This document shows positions 11,501 through 20,372 of a DNA stretch of 64,000 nucleotides, one piece after another. Position 1 is the first letter of the stretch. Each line of letters starts with the position of its first letter. Under the pieces are notes generated by a model. It worked only from the letters and a program-made list of their open reading frames with translations. It was not told where the DNA came from and made no database searches. A program made the translations under genes and the position numbers. The DNA comes from Symbiodinium natans (taxonomy: Eukaryota > Sar > Dinophyceae > Suessiales > Symbiodiniaceae): positions 331,686-395,685 of the forward strand of contig CAJNDS010002426.1 of NCBI GenBank assembly GCA_905221605.1, given 5' to 3'.

Positions 11501-14500
11501 GGTTTAGGGTTTAGGGTTTAGGGTTTAGGGTTTAGGGTGCTTTAGCCTTTTTCAAGACTTTGTCCTGCTTGCTTCATCTGAACAGTTTTGGGGCAGCCAG
11601 TCCCGGAGACGACAACTCTGACCAAAAAGTTGGGCATTGCCGCTTAGAGGCTGCTTGTTCTTGGAGGTTTTCGGGTGGTACAAAGGTCTAGCTACCTCGG
11701 TCTAGTCATTGCTGCAGTCTCGCCGATGTTTGATAGGTATGTTTCCTTCGTGATCATGATGGACGACATGACTATGCAGGCAATCGCCAGCCAACGAAGC
11801 ATGATCTGAATTCCGGGTGTTGTTGGAACGGAGGTCGGTCAGCGCAGCTGGCAGGAAGGTCGAGGTAGAACAGTGAGCAATAAGTTTAAATGAGTATATT
11901 AGAGTATAAGCTTATGCAGCATACTCTGTCGCTTAGTAGCACCAAAAGCTTTGTGCAGCCACCAGCCACCTCACCCCTGTATGCCCTGTGTGTCCGAGCT
12001 TGGAGGTTCATGGTACTCATTAACCGCCATATTAGGGCACTTGAGGGGGCTTATAAGTGGGTTATAAGTACAGTTAGAATTGGTTCATAAGAACCCTAAA
12101 CCCGAAAGCCTAAACCCTAAACCCTAAACCCTAAACCCTATGGGGTTATAAGTGCAGTTACAATTGGTTAATAAGCACCCTGAACCTCCAAGTACCACTG
12201 CCAACAGGCGCTGCATTGGCGCGTGCTGCTGCGGCTTTGTGCGCTGCCATCCCTCTGTCTGACAACTTTGAGTTGCGCGGCGGAGTTGGGCATTAAGGGT
12301 TTATAGGGTTTAGGGTATGGACCCCTGAACCTCATTTGATCGCTTCGTGCAGCGCCGCACACGTCATCAGTGCTGGGGTGGTCCCAAGGACCAAGGAGGG
12401 TCTTCAACCCTAAACCCTAAACTCCGCGCTGGTCATATACAAAACTGGGATGATATACTGGGATCCAGGTCGGCGTTTGCAACTTCAAGGGGCATGCCAT
12501 TCACCTTTATATGGCGGCAAAGTAAAGCAAAATTTAGGGTTTAGGGTTAGGGTCAGGGTCTAGGGTTATTTAGAGTTTAGAGTTGGGTTTTTAGGGTTTT
12601 TTGCTTAGGGTTCATTAAGAGTGCGGGGCTTTCAGTGAAGAAGGTAGCCCACTCGGCAAAGAATCGTAGAGAGTCTGGCCAAGGCATGATCTACCTCAAC
12701 GAGTCGCCCGTCTTTCTGGCACAGAAGGGCCGCATCAAGGAAGCCCGGATGGTCGTAGAGACCATGGCCAGGCAACCGGGCCCCGCCTTGCAATTTTTAG
12801 CCGCACCTTTGGGCGGGCCGGGGGGGGGGGGTTCCGAAAATTCTTGGGGGGCTTCCTTTTATGTTGGGGGATGCTTGTAGTTGGGAAGCTTTACCATGCG
12901 CCTTGAATTAGCCGCCATCCCTCCCCCTGCAGGCAGAATCAGACGATGCCAAGCACGTTGAGTTTTCGGCAGCCGCGGGTGAGACAACCTGATGCATCCC
13001 TCCTGAGCCAGATGCGGAGGCAGATGGCTGTCGTCTTTCATAGGTCCTCTTTCGAGACTTGGCCTGCAAGATGGCAACGTGCACAAGCAGTTGTCAGATG
13101 GGCACAAAAGATGTTTGGGGTTGAGCCAAGATCATGGCACGGCAAATAAGTTCCCTCCATAGAAATCGCATTTTTGCTGCTGAAGCCCATAGAAGAGAAA
13201 ACAAAAACGCACGTTCCCACTATGCGCAGCTTTCGAGTATGAAAGCAACTGCTCCGAGCCTCTGAGCCTGCGGGCAAGAGCACACATGCTTGAACGATTG
13301 GTCGTTGTCGTCTTTGTCGTCATGAGGGAGCAAGAAGTTTGACACGAGACTCTTCCGCACTGCTAAGTCATCTAAGACTTTAGACCCTAAACCCTGCACG
13401 CTAAACCCGAAACATTAGGTGTTGCAGACCAATACGTGAGCGCCCAGTGGAGCTTCTATGCCGTGTTTGCACACGAAGTGTTCTGACCACAAGGTTTAGG
13501 GTCCTATGGCCTTTATATAGTACGGCAGCCTTCAAATAAAACTACCCCAGTCTTGACAGCACTCCTCATACCTCTCCGCGCTTTTGGTCAGGTCTGAGTA
13601 GAAGTGGAGCTTGTGACAGAACGCGACAGAGTGTGTGCACCAACGGTTTCACTCCGTGGCTTGCTCCACTCAGGTTCCAACACTAGTCTTGATGGGGACA
13701 TGCTTTACCGTGAACATGATCTACTTTGGCAGCCTCTTCGCGTTTCCACAAGTGCCCTGTCCTGCACCAAGTTTGATGTAAGCCTAAACCCTGAACCCCA
13801 AACCCCCAAAACTCTAAACCCTAGACCCACTACGTTGATGTCGAGTTGGCAGGATTTCTGCCTGGGACCCCCCCAGGTACTTCCCACGCTGATGCACGGC
13901 CACGCTGCCTCCCAGTTGCTGGTTGGAGCGCTCTGGGAGCTCCCTGGGATGGCGCTCGGCCTCTGGGACAGGGTTTCATGGGACTTTACTTTGGACTTCT
14001 TAAGGGTTGCGCCCTTGGGTTTGGGGACCCTTTATCAAAACAAACCCTCTAAGGGAATATCTAGGGCCATATTGAGGACAGGGGCCCTCTTAGGGGCAGA
14101 TTCTTAAGGGGTCCGTGTAAGACTCCCTAAACCCTAAACCCTAAACCCCAAACCCCAAACCCTAAACCCTAAACCCTAAGACAGTTGGGTTGCAAGTTCT
14201 GGAAGCATCGCGGGTAAGCTGAGCCATGATCGCCTCAGGATGGTTGCTGGGCATGTACGCTCCCAGGCGGGTCGATGCTCTTGGGCTTGGGTGCAGGGTT
14301 TAGGGTTTAGGGTTTAGGGTTTAGGGTTTAAGGTTTAGGGTTTCGGGTTTAGGTTGAGAGTTTTGAGAGTTAGGAGGTGATCTGTTCTTTAAAGAACATG
14401 TGCGCGTGCCGGTTTAGGCCGGTGGTGTTGTGAGGGGCGCGCGGGGGCCGGAGCCCCACCTCCCCGCCCGCTCCCGCCCCTCCCCCCCCCGTCGCCGACC

Positions 14501-17500
14501 ATCAAGGTAATCTCTACCTTGTCTTCTTCTGAGATTCTGCACACTTGAGACTGGCCAAGTGGCCTCTGCTAGGTTTCAAGGGCCCCTCTTTCTGAGCCTG
14601 GTAGAAATGTCGGCCCCTACTTTCTTGCTGCGCGTCGCCTGAGCCCGTATCCGTCACATTCTTGGCTGGTGCAACTGTTGTGGAGGCCCGAGCTCTTAAG
14701 TAGGGATCGGGCTGTGGTTCAGGGTTTTCGGGTTTAGGGTTTCAGTTGTCGACAGTGGCTCGCAATCCCGTGTACCGTACGCTGCCCAGCGAGGCAACAC
14801 TACCCGCATGTAAGGGGAGCACTCAACAGACGTTCGAGTAGGGCCAGAGGCCAGCACGCGATAAGGGTGTAACTGGAGATTGGGCTCGGTCCTGAACGAT
14901 GGAGGTCTTTTGTGTTGTTCTCAGTATCGTCGCCTCAGTTTTGCGCATAAGCGGTAGGGCTCAAGGCTCCGTGCATCGGACCGCCGGTATGCGCGGGACC
15001 GCAGGGGTGTGGGATTTACTGGGGTCCGTGTACCTCCCACACCGTGCTCCCCTTGAAGGCCCCAACCCATCCTAAACCCGCCCCAAAACCCCTCTTGGGT
15101 AGCTGTGCAGGAAGACTGGCCTCAAGGTCTACCTCACCGCTTTGTCCTGCTACCCGCCCTATCTGGGTACTTGGTGTTTTTGAGAACAGACTAATGCGGG
15201 GTCTTGCCATAACATAACGGGTCCCTTAATAGGGATGATGGGATTAGAGTAGGGGGTACTATAATCCCTATCAAGGACTGTTAGTATAAGGGGGGCATCC
15301 CAAGGTTTAGGGTTCGTGAAGGGGCCCAGAGGTCTATGGCTTTCACTATGGGGGTCTGGCTCCAGAAGGGGTCCCGGGAGGTCCATGACCAGCGGCCGAA
15401 AGAGTCCATAAACCCTCACCCCTTATATGGGTTGGTGGTCGTGGGGTTTCTGTTTCTCAGGGCATATCTTCGGGTCCTTGTTAGGGTATCTAGGGGCAAT
15501 ATCAAGGTCTAAGGGTAACAGATAAAGAGGCCACCGGCCTTTGTAACCTAAACCCTACACCCCAAACCCTAAACCCCAAACCCCAAGCCCTAAACCCTAA
15601 ACGCTAAACCCCAAACCCCAAACCCCAATCCCCAAACCCCAAACCCCAAACCCCAAACCCCAATCCCCAATCCCCAATCCCCAATCCCCAAACCCCAAAC
15701 CCGGCCCGCCGTCCTTTGAAGCATGCCAAGCCGACCTCCGAGCCCATGACCCTGACCAAAGTGCTGCAAGCCAGGACCCAGAGGGGTCCCAGAGGCGATC
15801 CATTCAAGAACATCCGGGAGTCTAAGATTTAGGGTTTAGGCTTTGGGGTTAGGGGTTAGGGGTTAGGGTTTAGGGTTTAGGGTTTAGGGATTAGGGTTTA
15901 GGGTTTAGGGTTTGGAGCTTCGGGAGAAGCTGGACCATGAGGGAGACCATGAACATTTTGAGAGGCCTAAACATACTAAACTCTCTAACCCTAAACCCCA
16001 AACCCTAAACCCTAAACGTACCAAACCCGAAACGTACCAAACCCTCTTCCGTCAGGGCCCTGAATCGTGCGACTCGATGGGGGGTCTGAAAGGAGGAGGT
16101 GGGTTTTGGGTTTTGGGTGTTTTGGGGAGGTTTAAAGTTTAGGGTTTAGGGATTTGAGAGTTGAGGGTTTTTAGATTTTAGAGTTTACACGGCTTAAGGT
16201 ACCCCAAACGCCTGAGGGCTGTGGCCTCGACGGATACGGATCCCAATGTTTGGGGGCATCTTCGGGTTTAGGGTTTAGGGTTTAGGGTTTAGGGTTTAGG
16301 GTTTAGGAGGGGTACCCCCCCCCCAAAAAAAAAATTGTGGAAATGCCCATGTTGCTAGACCCGAAATCGAGCCAGACAGAGCATTTCTCGAGCCTAGGCT
16401 TCCTCCTGTGCTTCATTATTGGTGTCCATGACGAGCGCCTTGGATCTGCGCTATGACACAATGCAACTCCTCAGCGGATCTCAACGCCTAAGCCCTAAAC
16501 CCTAAACCCTGAACCCTGAACCCTAAACCCGCCTAAACCCTAAAGCGCTCCGAGGCAGTCCAAACTTCTGAAGGCAATGCTTTACATTGGGTATTATGGT
16601 GGCAGCCCCAGCAACGCCTGCTTGCTCATGCAGTTGGCCACATGTGGGGGTTTCCGAACTTGGGGTTTAGGGTTTAGGGTTTAGGGTTTAGGGGTACCTT
16701 ATTGGGGTCCGTAGCATAAGGGAATCCTACTATGTGGGGGTCTATTGCTTGGGGTCTCTTATTTTCGCAGACTCCCATGACTCCCCTGTGGCCTCAGTTC
16801 CAGCTCACTGGTCAAACTCCTGCGCGCGTAAAGGCGTCAAGTCCACACCCAACATCGCCTTCATCATCGCCTTCCAGATGTCTGTGGAGCTCTACCCAAC
16901 GGAGGCAAGTGTTTTTTTGGCAGATGTTCTGAACTCGTGTCGCCGATGCTTGCGTCAGAATTCCATTGTGTGAAAAGATAAGGTTTCCGAAAATAGGGGA
17001 CCCCGAAAATAGACCCCAAATTGTAGGATCCCCTTAAACAAAGGACCCCAGTAAGGCACCCCCTAATATCGTAAACCCCCACTTGGAGGTTCATGGCAGT
17101 TCGCAACCCAATTATCACTGTACATGTAGCCCAATTCTAACCCGATTAGGGTACTTAAGGGGCTCATAAGTGGGTTATAACTACACTTATAGTTGGGTTC
17201 CAAGTACCCGAAACCCTAAACCCTATAAACCCTAAACCCTCTGGTTATTAATTATAGTTGGGCCTAGTTGGGTTATAAGTACCCTGTACCCCCAAGCAGA
17301 TGAAAGGCACGCACCATGGGTTCGGGGCTTTGTCTCGCAAGTGGACGGTCGTGGCCTCGGGAGCAGCAAGAAATGCTTTAGGGTTTAGGGTTTAGGGTTT
17401 AGGGTTTAGGCCCTTGCATGAGGGTGGTTGTCAAAAAATCTGGTCCCTTTCTGGATCCCTATGACAATACGGTGATATTTAGGGTACCCCAAAAGGGATC

Positions 17501-19818
17501 ATAAATTTGACAGCCACCCATGTGATGCAAGCCTCGCGTCAAAGCTGCGAACGTGCTGTGTTCGATTGGTAAGATGTTTACTACTCAAATTTGTATCAAA
17601 GATACCTCACTTTATGAATATTTATAAATTTCTGAAATAAGCAAGTCATGTTATTAATGCTTTGATTCATATCAATCATATCAATCGTGCACATAACATT
17701 GAGAATAATGGCAATATGACATAATATGATTGTCAACAATACTAACTTATAGTCAAAGTCGTTCCAAGACTCAGAAAATCAATAGTATTAATGATGTTAG
17801 CAACCTCAATAACACGAATAAAATTGATAACGTTCTATTATTATCATATAGGAAATCTTAATGATATTTCAGTGTTGATCATCTTGGCAATATGGATAAT
17901 GCTAGCAATATTTGTAATATTCAAAATATTTCTTATGTCGCAGAAAGGGCCGAACACTTCTGGTACTGCATATATAGACAAATCTAGCGATACAAAAGCG
18001 ACTGAGACTATTGACGACACGAACAATACGAATAGTGCTAATCCTACCTCTCATAATTCTAATACTAATCATGCGAACTCTTGCACTACTAATCTTAGAC
18101 TTGCTAATGCTACTCTACAAAAGCGAACGATAATTACAATTCTGAAACATACATCCGTACTCACACAACTACTCTATACTTATATTGCATGCTCTGTAGG
18201 CTCGCCTGGTGCTCCCTAATATTAAAAATGCCACAACGACCACTATATATATTTGTTTATATATATATATAGATGCATGTATGTATATGTATATGTATAT
18301 TGTATATATATATATACTCATGTATAACTGTGGGCATTCTCAAAGTTCCGGGGCCAGCGCTCCACGTTCCATAATTTTTTTGGCCCTGACATACTCTTTC
18401 CACACTCCACAATTCCATTGTTTTGTGTGGGGAGAGATTGAAGTCGCTACATCTCAGCAAGTCGTAGAACCTGAAACTTGGATTGTGGAAGGTTGTATAC
18501 AGGGCACAAGAATGCACAAGAAGTGCAGAAACTATAAAATCGAATTATTGGGGCACGCACGAGAGAAATGCGTCACTCACATGTCGTTTCCGTAGCGATC
18601 AGCAGAGAACCGTTTTAGCATTTACAATATTTGTATAGTTGTCATAGACTTTTCATGTATCGAGGATTGATACTGTGAATACTGTTTACACAACGGAACC
18701 TTTTACAGTACTAACAATTCTTCAGAAGATCAGAATAATAAGAATACCATGACTACTTATTGCATTCAGGGCATTCAGAACATTCAAAATGTTACGAATG
18801 TAAGAGCAATTAATGAGAAGTCTTTGTGTAGTAAAAAGAGTAAGAATAGTTGGACTACTAACAATATTACAAGCATTAAGAATGTTATGAATCTTCACAG
18901 TATTCAGAAGCCTTATCTGCAACTCTCCTAAACAAGCTGTGATGTCCCTGAAAGCCACATGTTCAGGCACAACCTGGGTAATTACTTGTAACATCTCAGA
19001 ACCTGCCTTGCTCGTAGCACTAGAGTTTGTCCAAGCGCCTGGCTGCTCCTCGGCTAAACCCTAAACCCTAAACCCCAAACCCTAAACCTTTCGAGGCTTG
19101 CAGCGATGATTGCTCCGATGGTTTATGAATGCATCGTTGGCTGGACTGGTGGATTCTTGCCTTTTTTCGTGCTCATGGCTGCCTTCACCGTGGGCAACTT
19201 GTACATGGTGGGCACCTGAGCTTTTGAAGGCGATTAGGGTTTAGGGTTTAGGGTTTAGGGTTTAGGGCTTAGGGTTTAGGGTTTAGGGTTTAGGGTTTAG
19301 GGTTTAGGGTTTAGATGTTGCTTTCAGCCTGGCGGATGCTTGAATGCTCCGTTTTGCATGCAGACCTCCGAACAGAGGCTGCTAAGAGCTATTCGCACGT
19401 AACAGCGTGCCACAAAGATTCTAGCAGGGACACAAAGCAGCCAACAGTGGCCCCAGTATTCCGTGCAAGACGATGAGCTGAACGTGAAGGCTTGTGAGCG
19501 TACGGCATCGTACTGCTTCTCTGCTTTTCATGAAGAGGTTCGAGGTCTGTAGACCAATTTGTCAGTGAGGCACCTGCTGGCGCATGACAGCACATGCATG
19601 CTTCCATTGTGCGCGGTGCGTATACGCTCCGGGCTGTGCAGTCTGTGCAGGGATCACAAGCATGGCTTGGGCAAGTGAGGAAGATGTGTACTACATGTAC
19701 TCTACCCGTGTCAGTCGGAACTCAGGTCGACCTGATGCCAGAGACGTCAACCCTAAAGCACGACGACGAGATTTCGAAGGACAAGAAATGCAACCCTGAG
19801 CCTAACTTTAGACCCTAG
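8507..19818 (+). CDS. SV2/SVOP-like major facilitator superfamily transporter, about 18 exons
   Basis: A 12-helix membrane carrier of the major facilitator superfamily; substrate unknown. Exons read: N-terminus 8507-about 8561 (MSKVEGPPDEEALDGH); TM1 8971-9080 (IWLADGAELLLV); 10215-10266 (TEWHLTSYMKGII); TM2 and loop 10628-10719 with the signature SQRFGRREMV; TM3-4 10847-about 10945; 11338-about 11443 (AISSEVTPPAWRISM); 11686-11736; about 12209-12277 (ALHWRVLLRLCALPSL); about 12688-12764 with LNESPVFLAQKGRIKEA; about 12929-13070; 13674-13751 (MIYFGSLFAFPQ); 13877-about 13970 (VLPTLMHGHAASQLLVGAL); about 16390-16440; about 16575-16640; about 16832-16904 (FQMSVELYPTE); 17307-17347 (ARTMGSGLCLASG); 19096-19207 (LAAMIAPMVYE); and last 19726-19818 (LMPETSTLKHDDEI), ending TAG. 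RFGRR, NESP and YPTE are hallmark positions. Donors are a mix of GC, GT and at least one GA. Introns are packed with telomere-like arrays and TIR elements. The start, the exon at 12929-13070 and a few joins are tentative; the family is firm. Confidence 0.8.
8872..8924 (+). repeat. TTTAGGG telomere-like array
   Basis: Seven nearly perfect units, in the first intron of the transporter gene, 46 bp upstream of the TM1 exon. Confidence 0.95.
9093..9138 (-). repeat. CCCTAAA telomere-like array
   Basis: Six units with one CCCTCAA variant, starting 12 bp after the TM1 exon of the transporter. Its orientation is opposite to the array 170 bp upstream, on the other side of the same exon. Confidence 0.95.
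9380..9770. repeat. degenerate AT-rich TACAT/TTACAT stretch in intron
   Basis: Low-complexity sequence in which TACAT, ATTAC and TTATT motifs recur irregularly. It gives spurious hydrophobic ORFs. A similar stretch lies at about 8590-8760. Both are inside transporter introns. Confidence 0.6.
10525..10569 (+). pseudogene. duplicated fragment of a transporter exon
   Basis: About 45 bp nearly identical to the first part of the real exon at 10623-10668 (both encode VSAVYLGILIGNY), 98 bp upstream of it and in the same orientation. The copy runs into a stop soon after, so it is probably a dead duplicate. The interval between the copies contains a second short direct repeat (TAGGCAAC...CTCTATA). 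Confidence 0.75.
11086..11203 (+). mobile_element. TIR element, family II, flanked by GTTTAGGG duplication
   Basis: The element begins TTGGGATGCTCCCCCC and ends GGGGGGACATCCCAA, with an inner inverted pair around TAATCGGGATTA. It is flanked on both sides by GTTTAGGG, an 8-bp target duplication that is itself a telomere-repeat unit. It lies in a transporter intron. The 8-bp duplication length agrees with the family member at 45.9 kb. Confidence 0.7.
11207..11334 (-). repeat. CCCTAAA array flanked by 13-bp direct duplication
   Basis: Fourteen near-perfect CCCTAAA units (11219-11318). GAGATGGAGAGGC precedes them (11207-11219) and GAGATGGCGAGGC follows (11322-11334), a 13-bp direct repeat with one mismatch. 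The right copy lies just before the 3' splice site of the transporter exon at 11338. Confidence 0.8.
11452..11538 (+). repeat. TTTAGGG telomere-like array
   Basis: Twelve units with one GTGTAGG variant, beginning just after the transporter exon that ends near 11443. The preceding intron has a long array in the opposite orientation. Confidence 0.95.
12000..12199. mobile_element. TIR element, family III, with a CCCTAAA array inside
   Basis: The outer inverted ends are TTGGAGGTTCATGGTACT and GTACC preceded by GAACCTCCAA. Inside, a CCCTAAA array (about 12092-12140) separates two near-identical 31-bp segments (12061-12091 and 12145-12175, both GTTATAAGT...AATTGGTT). The array therefore seems to have inserted into the element with duplication of its target. 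Related elements lie at 17,082-17,297 and 60,698-60,829. Confidence 0.7.
12533..12612 (+). repeat. degenerate TTTAGGG stretch
   Basis: Imperfect TTTAGGG units with many variants (TTAGGGTCAGGG, TTTAGAG) before the transporter exon that carries the NESP motif. Confidence 0.75.
14124..14181 (-). repeat. CCCTAAA telomere-like array
   Basis: Eight units including two CCCCAAA variants, in the long transporter intron after the 13.9-kb exon. A palindromic segment with GGGGTCC and CTTAAGG pieces lies just before it at 13,985-14,110. Confidence 0.9.
14297..14355 (+). repeat. TTTAGGG telomere-like array
   Basis: Eight units with AAGG and TTCGGG variants, in the same large transporter intron and opposite in orientation to the array at 14124. 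Confidence 0.9.
14360..15540. other. intron interior, no exon recognised
   Basis: Part of the long transporter intron. It contains a GC-rich patch at 14405-14500, short TTTAGGG remnants near 14725 and 15305, and a family II-like TIR element with a truncated left end at about 15,212-15,306. I found no transporter-like exon here. Confidence 0.5.
15546..15702 (-). repeat. CCCTAAA array drifting into CCCCAAA and CCCCAAT
   Basis: About 22 units. The left part is CCCTAAA; the right part is nearly pure CCCCAAA with a run of CCCCAAT units. The variants occur in blocks, which suggests local tandem expansion by slippage after insertion rather than fresh telomerase addition. Confidence 0.9.
15826..15914 (+). 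repeat. TTTAGGG telomere-like array
   Basis: About twelve units with variants, 125 bp from the oppositely oriented 15546 array. The unique 125 bp between them could hide a small exon but I could not assign one. Confidence 0.9.
16264..16308 (+). repeat. TTTAGGG telomere-like array
   Basis: Six perfect units followed by a C-run and A-run (16315-16335), in the intron before the transporter exon at about 16390. Confidence 0.95.
16645..16776 (+). mobile_element. TIR element, family I, with TTTAGGG insertion
   Basis: It starts GGGGGTTTCCGAACTTGGGG and ends with the inverted TTTTCGCAGACTCCC, with the family core GGTACCTTATTGGGGTCC and AAGGGAATCCTACTAT. Four TTTAGGG units interrupt it after the first 15 bp, where other copies simply read AATAGGGGGTACC. 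Other copies: 16,983-17,078 (reverse), 23,800, 28,929, 38,831 and 44,317 (reverse). Confidence 0.7.
16983..17078 (-). mobile_element. TIR element, family I, reverse orientation
   Basis: Reverse-complement copy of the family I element, starting GGTTTCCGAAAATAGGGG and ending TAATATCGTAAACCCCC, in the intron between the YPTE exon and the 41-nt transporter exon. Confidence 0.75.
17082..17297. mobile_element. TIR element, family III, with CCCTAAA insertion
   Basis: It starts ACTTGGAGGTTCATGG and ends GTACCCTGTACCCCCAAG. Inside is a short CCCTAAA array (about 17205-17240) with related TATAGTTGGG and GGTTATAA segments on both sides, as in the 12.0-kb copy. It ends 10 bp before the 41-nt transporter exon. 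Confidence 0.6.
17374..17410 (+). repeat. TTTAGGG telomere-like array
   Basis: Five units starting about 27 bp after the 41-nt transporter exon. Confidence 0.9.
17425..17530. mobile_element. short TIR element (GGGTGGTTGTCAAA ends)
   Basis: The inverted ends GGGTGGTTGTCAAA and TTTGACAGCCACCC enclose about 65 bp that include an inverted GGGATCC/GGATCAT pair. The inversion may extend outward into TTGCATGA and TGATGCAA. Only one copy was seen in the window. Confidence 0.55.
17560..19010. other. AT-rich intron interior without telomere arrays
   Basis: About 1.4 kb of AT-rich sequence in the intron between the 41-nt exon and the last transmembrane exon of the transporter. ATTAATAAT, AACATT and TATCAA motifs recur irregularly. 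A TATATG microsatellite lies at about 18,245-18,320. No exon recognised. Its composition resembles 1-2.85 kb. Confidence 0.55.
19053..19088 (-). repeat. CCCTAAA telomere-like array
   Basis: Five units ending 8 bp before the transporter exon at 19096. Confidence 0.9.
19233..19313 (+). repeat. TTTAGGG telomere-like array
   Basis: Eleven near-perfect units starting 25 bp after the 19096-19207 transporter exon. Together with the array at 19053 the exon is bracketed by arrays pointing away from each other. Confidence 0.95.
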
Positions 19819-19901
19819 ACCCTAAACCCTAAACCCTAAACCCTAAACCCTAAACCCTAAACCCTAAACCCTAAACCCTAAATACACCCTAAACCCTAAA
19901 C
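19805..19901 (-). repeat. CCCTAAA telomere-like array at the transporter's 3' end
   Basis: About thirteen units that begin within or at the end of the last transporter exon. The predicted stop TAG (19816-19818) is formed inside GACCCTAGACCC, so the array may have supplied the present stop codon. Confidence 0.85.
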
Positions 19902-20372
19902 TCTGTCGTTGTTGCTCCCACGTTGCCAGGACTCCCCTGAAAAGCCTGTCCATGTTGTCTGACTGCCTACGAGTGGACCACCCTGGGCCGCCTTGTGCTT
20001 AGCTTCCCTGGGCCCTTGACCACACACTGGAAGGGTGCAGGTGGAGCAAGTGTTGGCGGGCAAAAGAATGGAAGACAGCGCTTCGCAGCTTCTGCACAGA
20101 TTGTCGTCGCACGTGCAGCCATGCGTTGTCTCAGTGCTTCTCCTTTCCCGCCGCGAGTCACAGCCGAGCTGGGCATGTCGTGTGACAGTGTAAGTCATCT
20201 TCAAAGACCTTTTTGAAGCAGTTAGCGATACCCGAAGCTGTAGGAAGCCTGGAACTGCGAGGGCATCTGGGCGGTGCTTCGGGCTGCTTGGCGCCATGGG
20301 TCAGACAGGTATGCAATCGATCACGTCGCACCCTGAGACATCCTTGGACACCTTTTGCCGGCATGTGTCGCA

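Noticed and set aside
17791-18219. 142-codon ORF in the AT-rich transporter intron
   Set aside because: It is built from Asn/Thr/Ile-rich low-complexity DNA, has no homology and lies between two exons that join in phase.
19363-19402. Alternative last exon of the transporter (TSEQRLLRAIRT then stop)
   Set aside because: The exon at 19726-19818 has a better C-terminal match (LMPETS...DEI) and also joins in phase.
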